Shown here: piece by piece, positions 52,612 through 62,689 of the stretch | Position numbering within the stretch: position 1 is the first letter of the stretch | Layout of the letters: every line of letters starts with the position of its first letter | Source of the DNA: Flaviflexus salsibiostraticola | GTDB taxonomy: Bacteria; Actinomycetota; Actinomycetes; Actinomycetales; Actinomycetaceae | NCBI RefSeq assembly: GCF_003952265.1 | Contig: NZ_CP034438.1 | Span: 1,426,001-1,490,000 of the forward strand | Direction: 5' to 3' | Length of the DNA stretch: 64,000 nucleotides | Made by a program: the position numbers and the translations under genes | Notes under the pieces: generated by a model | Seen by the model: only the letters and a program-made list of their open reading frames with translations | Database searches by the model: none | What the model was told of the DNA's origin: nothing

Positions 52612-54272
52612 TGCCCTGGCCTCTCGTCCTCTGTCTTAATGGATTCCGAATCAGAGTCATCACGAGAGCGATGGCTCGGGCTTCCGGAGGTGCGAAGGCT
52701 GACAGATTCGTCCCCAGACTGCCCAGTCTCTCCAGCGTCGGCGTCGAGAGAGTTGGACTCATCCTCCTGGCGACCGCGACCATTCCGCATCCTGGCGAGC
52801 GTGCTCGACATGAGTGGGAAAAGGAGGAGCAGAACTGTCAGCACGATAAGAACCGCGGAGATCGGCCGGTTGAAGAACTGGGTGAAGTCCCAATTCGTCT
52901 TGATGACCGACGACATGAAGTTGCGTTCGACGATCGGGCCGAGGACAATGCCGAGCACAACCGGTGCGAGTGGTATTCCGAATCGCTCAAAGACGACACC
53001 GAGAATGCCGAAGACGAGGACGATGAGAATTTCGAGGTAGCCGTTGTTGATGGCATAGGCACCGACGACCGAAACAGCGACGATTGATGCCATGAGAACC
53101 GGGCGGGGGATGCGCAGTATCGAGGTCGCGCCTTTTATGAGTGCGAAACCGAGGGGAAGCAGGAGAAGATTCGCGATGATGAAGATTATGTAGATCGCGA
53201 ACAGAGTCGAGGTGTCCCCCGTGAAGAGCGCGGGGCCAGGTTCAACGCCCTTAACCACGAGCACGCCGATGAGAATCGCTGTAATCGTGTCACCTGGAAT
53301 TCCGAACGCAAGCGTCGGAACGAAGGCAGAGCCAAGAGCAGCGTTGTTGGCCGACGCCGATCCCGCAATAGGCTCATAGGAGCCCCTTCCGTACGCACCT
53401 CTCTTCTTAGAGGTATTCTTCGCGACCGCGTACGAAATCCACGCCGCGATGTCCGCGCCAGCGCCGGGCAGTACACCCACCGCCGCACCGACTCCAGCAC
53501 CCTGCGCGACCTTGCCCTTGTTCTTCGCAACCTGGGAGAAGGACTCCCGCACCATTCCCTTTGTCTCGACCCGGGGTATGCGCTGCACTTTGGAGGCTCG
53601 CGACGTCACATTTCGCAGGACTTCCGACAGGCCGAAGAGGCCGATCATTGCGGGAATGAAGTCGATACCGCGGTACAGCTCCTCCATCCCGAACGTGAAT
53701 CGTGGCTGGCCAAGAGTGACGTCGAGTCCGACGGTCGATATGAGGAGACCGAAGAGGAGCGCGATCGCGCCTTTGACTTGTGTGCCGCGCGAGATGATGA
53801 CGGCCGCAGTGAGCCCGAGCACCGCCACCCAGAAGTATTCGAACGACGAGAATTGCATGGCGAAGCGGCCAAGAACCTGCGCAAGGAAGATGAGAACAAT
53901 CGAGCCGATGAGCCCGCCGATGACGGAGGCGATGAGCGAAACACCCAGTGCGATTGCACCCTTGCCATTCTTCGTCAACGCATACGCGTCTTCCACATAG
54001 GCCGCCGAGGATGGCGTCCCCGGCATTCGCAGGAGAGCACCCGGGACGTCGCCCGCGAAGATCGCCATGGCAGCCATAGCGATGATCGCACCGATCGCAG
54101 GCACCGGGTCCATGAAGAAGGTGAACGGGATGAGGAGCGCCGCGCCGAGCGTCGCCGTCAAGCCCGGTATTGCACCAACGACTAGGCCGAATATGCCCGC
54201 AAGAGCTACGACGACAATATTGGAGGGCTCTGAGAATACGAGTTCGAGAGCGCCGAGGACGCTGTCCATCAT
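52608..54272 (-). CDS. Tripartite tricarboxylate transporter large permease, TctA family
   Basis: The 554-residue protein has the TctA layout of about twelve membrane segments with GAIPGLTATLGAALLIPFTF near residue 33, MRMPGTPSSAAYVEDAYAL-type RMPGTPSSAAYVEDA, LPGAGADIAAWISYAVAK, and GSAFVPTLAFGIPGD. It forms the channel for a sodium- or proton-driven organic acid importer with TctB and TctC. The C-terminal 50 residues are an acidic, Ser-rich tail. One base separates it from tctB. Confidence 0.9.
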   Translation of the reverse strand: MMDSVLGALELVFSEPSNIVVVALAGIFGLVVGAIPGLTATLGAALLIPFTFFMDPVPAIGAIIAMAAMAIFAGDVPGALLRMPGTPSSAAYVEDAYALTKNGKGAIALGVSLIASVIGGLIGSIVLIFLAQVLGRFAMQFSSFEYFWVAVLGLTAAVIISRGTQVKGAIALLFGLLISTVGLDVTLGQPRFTFGMEELYRGIDFIPAMIGLFGLSEVLRNVTSRASKVQRIPRVETKGMVRESFSQVAKNKGKVAQGAGVGAAVGVLPGAGADIAAWISYAVAKNTSKKRGAYGRGSYEPIAGSASANNAALGSAFVPTLAFGIPGDTITAILIGVLVVKGVEPGPALFTGDTSTLFAIYIIFIIANLLLLPLGFALIKGATSILRIPRPVLMASIVAVSVVGAYAINNGYLEILIVLVFGILGVVFERFGIPLAPVVLGIVLGPIVERNFMSSVIKTNWDFTQFFNRPISAVLIVLTVLLLLFPLMSSTLARMRNGRGRQEDESNSLDADAGETGQSGDESVSLRTSGSPSHRSRDDSDSESIKTEDERPGQ

Positions 54273-54273
54273 G

Positions 54274-54807
54274 TCAGAACCCCAGGATTCCGTCGGGGAG
54301 CTGCACGAGCAGCCCCTTTTCGAAGCCGAGATACATCACTGCTGTCACGACCGAGGCGAAGACCGCTGTGCGCCAGACCTTCTCCCGCAGACTCAGCATG
54401 ATGCTCGAGAGAACGAGGAACAAAGTGATGATGAAACCGAGTGTGTCGGCAAGAAGCAGATAGGCGACGATACCGCCGACGACCACCATTCCGTTGAATA
54501 GAAGTCGAGCAGGAGCCTCGTCGAGGATGGCGTATGAGCGGCCCTCCGACGCGTCCACCAAGCCAGCTTCGTCTGCGGCAACGTCTTCGTCGATGACTAC
54601 GACATCCTCGTCCTCATGTTTGGGCACGCCTCCTCGGATCCCCTGGAATAGCAGTACAGCGCCGAACACGACGAACAGCCAGCCAATGAGGGAAGGGAAA
54701 AGGCCGGGCCCCATCTGACCCGTGTTGAGTGTCTTCATCCCTGAGGCGTAGACGATCACTGCGATGCCACCTCCAACACAGATGGCGGCGAGGACAATGT
54801 CAGCCAC
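54274..54807 (-). CDS. Tripartite tricarboxylate transporter small permease, TctB family
   Basis: The 177-residue protein has four membrane segments with an acidic cytoplasmic loop (residues about 62 to 85, EDEDVVVIDEDVAADEAG) and FIITLFLVLSSIMLSLREKVW. TctB is the small membrane subunit of the transporter. It lies between the receptor gene and tctA. Confidence 0.85.
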   Translation of the reverse strand: MADIVLAAICVGGGIAVIVYASGMKTLNTGQMGPGLFPSLIGWLFVVFGAVLLFQGIRGGVPKHEDEDVVVIDEDVAADEAGLVDASEGRSYAILDEAPARLLFNGMVVVGGIVAYLLLADTLGFIITLFLVLSSIMLSLREKVWRTAVFASVVTAVMYLGFEKGLLVQLPDGILGF

Positions 54808-54880
54808 GGAGCGCTGCCTTGTTGTCGCTGGGTTTTCTGTTACGCGTGAAATGGGAACCCCTCCTCATCCTCTTAAAGTT

Positions 54881-54919
54881 CGGGTGGTGCAGTACTCGCA
54901 GAAGCCACTGCACCACCCG
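54881..54919. terminator. Stem-loop between the tctC-type receptor gene and tctB
   Basis: A 13-base perfect stem (CGGGTGGTGCAGT and complement) with a 13-base loop lies 17 bases after the receptor stop. In operons where the binding protein is needed in excess such hairpins often protect or partly terminate the first message. Confidence 0.6.
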
Positions 54920-54935
54920 TTCGAAGTCGTTTCGA

Positions 54936-55976
54936 CTAGTCGGTCAGACCCGCTTCGCCCATGATCTCGCCCATCGACGCATCATAATCAGCCATGAACT
55001 GCGTGAAGTCGTCGGTTCCCCTGTAAATGATGGAGAAACCTGTCGCCGACATAACCTCTTCGAATGCCTCGCCCTTGACGATATCTGCGATATAGCAATC
55101 GAGTTCTTCGACGATCTTCTCGTCAGTACCTGATGGAACGACGATGCCTCGCCACGTGCCTCCGACGTAGTCATTGTCCGAGTCCTTCAGGAGCGGAACT
55201 TCGGGGTAGTTGGCATCCGGCTCATCGGCCATGATTGCGAGTGTTTTGACCTCGCCGGCCTCGAGCATGGTCCGAACCTCACCGATCGATGATGTCACGA
55301 TGAAATCGACGCCACCGGAGACAAGTTCCTGCAGTGCGGGAGCTGCGCCATCGGACGGAACCCAGACGACTGAGTCGGTCGGCAGGTCGGATCCCATCAG
55401 CATGCCCAGCATTGCGAGGTGGCCGATTCCGCCTTGAGCGGTGCCGGAGGACGTGAGCTCGCCGGGGTTCTCCTCGATGTAAGCGAGAAGGTCATCGACG
55501 GTCTCGAACTCGGAATCGGCGGAAACCGTGACGGCTGCCTGATCCGCATTGACCTGTGAAACAGCCTGGAGGTCCTCAGCGTTCAGGTCAGTCAAGCCCT
55601 GCCAATGCATCATTCCTATCTCTGCGGTCACAAGACCCATCGACCTACCATTGTTGTCTGCATCGGCCATCGCCGAGTGACCGACGACGCCACCACCACC
55701 GGTGCGGTTCACAACGTTCACCTGTACGCCGAGCGCGTCAGACAGCTCGTTTCCCAGAGAACGGGCCACCTGATCCGTACCGCCGCCTGCTGACCAGGGG
55801 ACGATCAGCTCAATTGGGCCGCTGGGATAATCGGGGGCAACATCGCAGACGTGCGCGCCGTCTTCAGCTCCTGCATCAGCCGTCGCGTCGTCAGCATCGT
55901 CACTACAGGCCGCGAGTCCCATTGAAATTGCGACCAGAGCCACAAGGCTCGCCGACCTAGCTTTTGGAAATTGCAT
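54936..55976 (-). CDS. Tripartite tricarboxylate transporter substrate-binding lipoprotein, TctC family
   Basis: The 346-residue protein begins with a lipoprotein signal ending in the lipobox LAAC (Cys24) and an acidic spacer, then the TctC/Bug fold (YPSGPIELIVPWSAGGGTDQ near residue 51, GTAQGGIGHLAMLGMLMG near 180). It captures a carboxylate, perhaps a uronate, aldonate or KDG, outside the membrane. First gene of the minus-strand operon, divergent from the LysR gene. Confidence 0.9.
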   Translation of the reverse strand: MQFPKARSASLVALVAISMGLAACSDDADDATADAGAEDGAHVCDVAPDYPSGPIELIVPWSAGGGTDQVARSLGNELSDALGVQVNVVNRTGGGGVVGHSAMADADNNGRSMGLVTAEIGMMHWQGLTDLNAEDLQAVSQVNADQAAVTVSADSEFETVDDLLAYIEENPGELTSSGTAQGGIGHLAMLGMLMGSDLPTDSVVWVPSDGAAPALQELVSGGVDFIVTSSIGEVRTMLEAGEVKTLAIMADEPDANYPEVPLLKDSDNDYVGGTWRGIVVPSGTDEKIVEELDCYIADIVKGEAFEEVMSATGFSIIYRGTDDFTQFMADYDASMGEIMGEAGLTD

Positions 55977-56128
55977 AAAGCATTCCTTTCATTCCACATC
56001 ATTGTGTTCAGTGGCCCTCAGTTTTCCACAGTATTAAAGCCATTTTCTAGGAGTACCTGTTCAGGTTCGCGATAGCATGTATTTGATTTGCAAATAACGG
56101 TGCAATGCTCGGCGGGAAGGAAATGGCC

Positions 56129-57073
56129 ATGTCGAAGCTCCATAGAACGGACTGGCTCGAAACCTTCGTCGCAGTCGCGGACCACCTGTCGTTCTCCAGG
56201 GCGGCGTACTCGCTTCATTGCAGCCAGTCGCGCGTGAGTGTGCATGTTTCGGAGCTCGAGAAGATAGTTGGACACAGACTCATCGATCGCTCTCGCCATC
56301 CCATTGAACTGACGGATGCTGGAGTGATCTTCCTCGACCACGCACGGAGGATTATCAGAGACATTGACGGCGCCGTCGCAGAGCTTGAACAGCTGAACGA
56401 TACCGTCCGGGGACGATTCACCGTAGGTACCGTCCCTTCGATCTCCGCTATGTTCCTCCCTCATGTGCTCCGCAGGATGAAGGAGCTTCATCCCCTAGTT
56501 CGAGTCGATGTCACTGAGCGGACCACGGAGGAGCTTCTCGGCAACCTGCTGGATGGAACCGTTGACATTGCCATACGCTGTGACAGCTCGGTGTCGGCGA
56601 GTGAGGGTAGCTCCGTCGAACCTCTCTGGGGTGAGCCGATCGTCGCTGTCTTCCCGATCGATCATCTGATGGCCGGGACGACGGCGAGTGTCCGACCTGA
56701 TGAGCTCAACAAATACGAGCTCGGGACGACGGGAGCCCCGGGGATCGGAATCGACACTGACATGCGGGCGCGTTTCGAGAGATGGGGCATTGAGGCCCCT
56801 CAAGCGAACTATTTCACCGAGCAGCCACAGACTCTGCTCAACATGGCGAAGGCCGGCATTCTCACGCCCGTCATCAACCTCTTGGCGTTCGAGTCGTGCA
56901 ATAACGAGGGGCTGGTATATCGCGTGATCAACGACGAACTTGCCGCTAGGAGGGTCTTTCTCCAGTGGAATCCGGCACGCGCCTTCACACCTGCGGTTTC
57001 CGCGTTTATTGATGTCATGTACTCATTGCCGAAGCCCCATGGCACCGTACCCATCACCCACTCCGACCTCTAG
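56129..57073 (+). CDS. LysR-family transcriptional regulator
   Basis: From the ATG at 56129 (AAGGAAATGGCC upstream) the protein has 314 residues. It has the LysR helix-turn-helix (LETFVAVADHLSFSRAAYSL, then CSQSRVSVHVSELEKIVGHRL) and a two-lobed inducer domain. It is divergent from the Tct operon and is its likely regulator. An ATG at 56105 would add eight residues. Its TAG stop lies inside the target duplication of the next insertion element, so the end survived the insertion. Confidence 0.88.
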   Translation: MSKLHRTDWLETFVAVADHLSFSRAAYSLHCSQSRVSVHVSELEKIVGHRLIDRSRHPIELTDAGVIFLDHARRIIRDIDGAVAELEQLNDTVRGRFTVGTVPSISAMFLPHVLRRMKELHPLVRVDVTERTTEELLGNLLDGTVDIAIRCDSSVSASEGSSVEPLWGEPIVAVFPIDHLMAGTTASVRPDELNKYELGTTGAPGIGIDTDMRARFERWGIEAPQANYFTEQPQTLLNMAKAGILTPVINLLAFESCNNEGLVYRVINDELAARRVFLQWNPARAFTPAVSAFIDVMYSLPKPHGTVPITHSDL

Positions 57074-57074
57074 C
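57069..57074. repeat. Target-site duplication TCTAGC, left copy
   Basis: The same six bases recur at 58180-58185. They fit the N-CTAG-N target of IS481 elements and include the LysR stop codon and, on the other strand, the transposase stop. Confidence 0.85.
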
Positions 57075-58056
57075 TGTACTGTCCGGGGAGGTTGGTTAAG
57101 CGGGTGATTGGGGCGAGCCTGTCGCAGGCTGTGTGGGGTCGGTGATGATTATAGTGATGCAGCCATCCTGGTAGGGCGTCTCGTCGCTCGGTTTCTGAGG
57201 TGTAGCAGCGGGCGTAGCCCCACCCGTCTGCCAGGGTGCGGTGGAAGCGCTCGATCTTCCCGTTGGTCTGGGGTCGGTACGGGCGGGTCCGTTTTGCTGT
57301 GATCTTCAGCCTGGCGCAGGTTTCGCGCCATAATATCGAGCGGTAGGCCGGACCGTTGTCGGAGAGCACTCTTTCGACGGTGACGCCTCGGGTGTTGAAC
57401 CAGGCTGTGGCCCGCTCCAACACCCCGACGGCAGTGAGAGCGGTTTCATCATTGTGGACTTCGGCGTAGGCGACGCGAGAGTAGTCATCGATGACGGTGT
57501 GGACGAAGGCGTGGCCCATCTTCGGGTTGTGGTGGTGGTTGCGGGCCTTGTCCGGCGTTGCTATGCGGTTGCGGCCTCCCTGTTGGCGACCGACGAAGCG
57601 CCAGCCGCCGCCGTCGGGGATGTTGCCGAGCTTTTTCACATCGACGTGAATCATCGAGCCGGGGTGGGGGTGTTCATAGCGGCGCACCGGCTCCCCGGTG
57701 GCGCGGTCTACGTGAGCGAGTCTGTTCAGTCGGCAGTGGCGCAGGATCTGATGAACGGTCGAGGGTGCCAGCCCGACCCGGACGGCCAGCTGGACCGGTC
57801 CTTCCCGTAGCCGCAGCCGCAGGCTCACGATTCGTCTTCTGATCTTCAACGGGGTCTGGTGGGGCGAGGTCTTCGGGCGAGAGGAACGGTCCTGCATGGA
57901 CTCACCAGACCTGTAGCGGTCGGCCCAGCGTTTGACCGTCGGCCAGGAGCATTGGAACCGAGCCGCGACCTCGGCAATCGGCACCTGCTGGTCGACGACG
58001 AGCCGGGCGACGGTCAAACGGGCGCGAGGGGTCAGGGCTGCATTAGCGTGGGACAT
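57070..58056 (-). CDS. IS481-family transposase, second element
   Basis: From the ATG at 58056 (MSHANAALTPRARL, aligned with the start of the first element's transposase) it has 328 residues, a helix-turn-helix and a DDE core (HVDVKKLG, VLSDNGPAYR, GKIERFHR). Fifteen extra upstream codons are possible. Its TAG stop lies in the target duplication, 57070-57072. Confidence 0.9.
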   Translation of the reverse strand: MSHANAALTPRARLTVARLVVDQQVPIAEVAARFQCSWPTVKRWADRYRSGESMQDRSSRPKTSPHQTPLKIRRRIVSLRLRLREGPVQLAVRVGLAPSTVHQILRHCRLNRLAHVDRATGEPVRRYEHPHPGSMIHVDVKKLGNIPDGGGWRFVGRQQGGRNRIATPDKARNHHHNPKMGHAFVHTVIDDYSRVAYAEVHNDETALTAVGVLERATAWFNTRGVTVERVLSDNGPAYRSILWRETCARLKITAKRTRPYRPQTNGKIERFHRTLADGWGYARCYTSETERRDALPGWLHHYNHHRPHTACDRLAPITRLTNLPGQYS

Positions 58057-58179
58057 ACGGAGGGCCTTCCTCGGAGTGCTGGTTTCGCAACTCCCACTCA
58101 ATCGCGGAAGGCCCTCTCTTCACGTCACAAGTCAGCGCGTGTCATCGCACTGCCTCAACCAACCTGTCCGGTCAGTACA
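57075..58179 (-). mobile_element. IS481-family insertion sequence, 1105 bases, distinct from the first
   Basis: Terminal inverted repeats begin TGTACTG at both ends and match at 20 of 23 bases; TCTAGC flanks both sides. The ends and transposase differ clearly from those of the element at 40108-41160, so these are two different elements. It sits at the end of the LysR gene, marking the right border of the sugar-acid module. Confidence 0.92.
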
Positions 58180-58213
58180 TCTAGCAGTGCATAGTCCCCG
58201 ACATCCACAAGTC

Positions 58214-58249
58214 GATGAAAGGCCCGAGCCATGGCTCGGGCCTTTCATC
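58214..58249. terminator. Terminator hairpin downstream of the RpiB-type gene
   Basis: A 17-base perfect stem, GATGAAAGGCCCGAGCC and its complement around AT, followed by AT-rich bases, 22 bases after the minus-strand stop. Confidence 0.75.
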
Positions 58250-58271
58250 AATAGATCTCGGAGAGGAACTT

Positions 58272-58727
58272 TCAGTCCTCTTCGTAGGAGCACATCGCGT
58301 CGACCTTCGCCTTGGAGGGCGAGGACTCGTCGAACTCGTAGTTGAGGAACTCCTTCGCGAGCCTGCGGGCAAGCTCCTTGCCGATGACGCGTTCGCCCAG
58401 GCACAGGACCTGTGCGTTGTTCGACAGGACGAGGCGCTCGACCGAGTACGAGTCGTGCGCGGTCGAGGCGCGGATGCCCTTGACCTTGTTGGCGGACATC
58501 GCCACACCCATGCCGGTGCCGCAGATGAAGATGCCGCGGTCAGCCTTGCCCTCGGCGATCATGCGCGCTGCGTTGACCGCGACGTGCGGGTAGTCGACGT
58601 CCTCGCCCTGCTTGACGCCGGCGTCGATGACTTCGTCGACACGGGGGTCCGCCTCGAGATCAGCCTTGATCGCATCCTTGTAGTTCACACCGGCGATATC
58701 ACCGGCGACGACAACTCGAAAACCCAT
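58272..58727 (-). CDS. RpiB/LacAB-family sugar-phosphate isomerase
   Basis: From the ATG at 58727, after AAAGGAAGAG, the protein has 151 residues, the family size. The active-site cysteine and loop are present in FICGTGMGVAMSANKVKGIRA near residue 70. The N-terminal DHAG of ribose-5-phosphate isomerase B reads DIAG (VVAGDIAGVNYK), so the substrate may not be ribose-5-P; LacAB or tetrose-phosphate isomerases are alternatives. Its neighbours give no clue. Confidence 0.75.
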   Translation of the reverse strand: MGFRVVVAGDIAGVNYKDAIKADLEADPRVDEVIDAGVKQGEDVDYPHVAVNAARMIAEGKADRGIFICGTGMGVAMSANKVKGIRASTAHDSYSVERLVLSNNAQVLCLGERVIGKELARRLAKEFLNYEFDESSPSKAKVDAMCSYEED

Positions 58728-58954
58728 GTTCTCTTCCTTTCGATTGTGACGCCACCAGGTGGGAAACGGTTCGCACCGGTCCCCTCGCCAGGAGGCCTCG
58801 TGTCCTCTGCACCCAGAAAGCGGAGCCTTCTCGATTGCTATAGACAAGTCTAGTCCCTCCCTCAGGGGAGAGGTCCACCGTTCATCAGGTGGCACAGCGC
58901 TCACAGCCCACAACCAGCCAGTGGCCGGTGATTCTGCCGTCGGCCATGAGTGGA

Positions 58955-58974
58955 GGCGGCTCTGACGAGCCGCC
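58955..58974. terminator. Hairpin after the ppdK gene
   Basis: GGCGGCTC and GAGCCGCC form an eight-base stem with a four-base loop, 21 bases after the minus-strand ppdK stop. Confidence 0.55.
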
Positions 58975-58995
58975 CCCAGATCGTTGTTCAGCCGC

Positions 58996-61713
<2,718 letters not shown>

Positions 61714-61895
61714 CAGTATCCTCCATTGGACCTGTCCGTATTGTGTATTACGCCACGATTTACGGTAACACCAAGGTCCCACCTGGGCCGAGACTTTGGT
61801 CCCCGACTCGGCGACCCCTCACGGACGCTCCCGATCGTGACATCCGCTACATACGAGCACTAGAGTGAAGCCATACCGTTCAGAGAGGCTTCAGC

Positions 61896-62441
61896 ATGTT
61901 CTCGTTCCTATCCCACTCCTGGTGGCTCCCGTTCATCAGCGGAATCGTCGCTGTCCTCTTCGGCATTCTCGCGATCGTCATGCCCGGGACGACGGTGTCG
62001 GTTCTTCTCATCCTGTTTGCAATCTTTCTCATCGCACAGGGACTCGGCCTTCTGTGGAGCGGTTATCGCACATCCGGCCCAGGGTCGATCGCGCTGCTCG
62101 CGACCGGCGTCGTCCTCGTCGTGCTCGGCATCTGGACCATCGTCGCCACCGAATCTGCCGCGGAGCTTCTCGTCACCCTCATGGGGATCTGGGCCCTCGC
62201 CATCGGCATCGCCACCGCCTTCGCCGGCTTCGGCCTGCGGGGCCGCTCGGAATACTGGGGGCTCCCGCTCCTCGGCGGCGTCGCCATGGCCATCGCCGGC
62301 CTGCTCGTCATCATCAAGCCGTGGACCGGGGTCGCCGCCATCGCCATCACAATCGGCGTCGGTTCGATCCTCTGGGGAGCCCTGCTCGCCGTGAGCGGGT
62401 GGTACCTCCGGTCGCTCCTCCCCCGCGATCGCGAACGCTGA
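61896..62441 (+). CDS. HdeD-like (DUF308) six-helix membrane protein
   Basis: The 181-residue protein has six hydrophobic segments in three repeated pairs, with the DUF308 signature GIVAVLFGILAIVMPG near residue 15 and its repeats at about 72 and 128. HdeD helps enterobacteria survive acid; here the role is unknown. Divergent from ppdK. Confidence 0.75.
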   Translation: MFSFLSHSWWLPFISGIVAVLFGILAIVMPGTTVSVLLILFAIFLIAQGLGLLWSGYRTSGPGSIALLATGVVLVVLGIWTIVATESAAELLVTLMGIWALAIGIATAFAGFGLRGRSEYWGLPLLGGVAMAIAGLLVIIKPWTGVAAIAITIGVGSILWGALLAVSGWYLRSLLPRDRER

Positions 62442-62646
62442 CGCTCACGCACGACTGCGGACGCTGACGCCCCCGCACAACAGCGAGGACTGGCACGCCC
62501 CCTCGGACTGACAGCACGCCCGAAATTTCCCACAGGGCGCTCCGGCGGGTAATCCATGGCGTCCAGTCACGATCCCCTGCATGACCGTTCACGGCCTCCG
62601 ACAGGGGCACGACCCCCGGCGACCGCCACTGACGCCGGACATGACA

Positions 62647-62678
62647 GAGGTGGGGCCGGCTGATGCCGGCCCCACCTC
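62647..62678. terminator. Bidirectional terminator between the HdeD-like gene and clpC
   Basis: A 14-base perfect stem, GAGGTGGGGCCGGC and complement, with TGAT loop, 11 bases after the minus-strand clpC stop. The 200 bases before it hold nothing I recognise. Confidence 0.75.
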
Positions 62679-62689
62679 ATGGTTGATGC

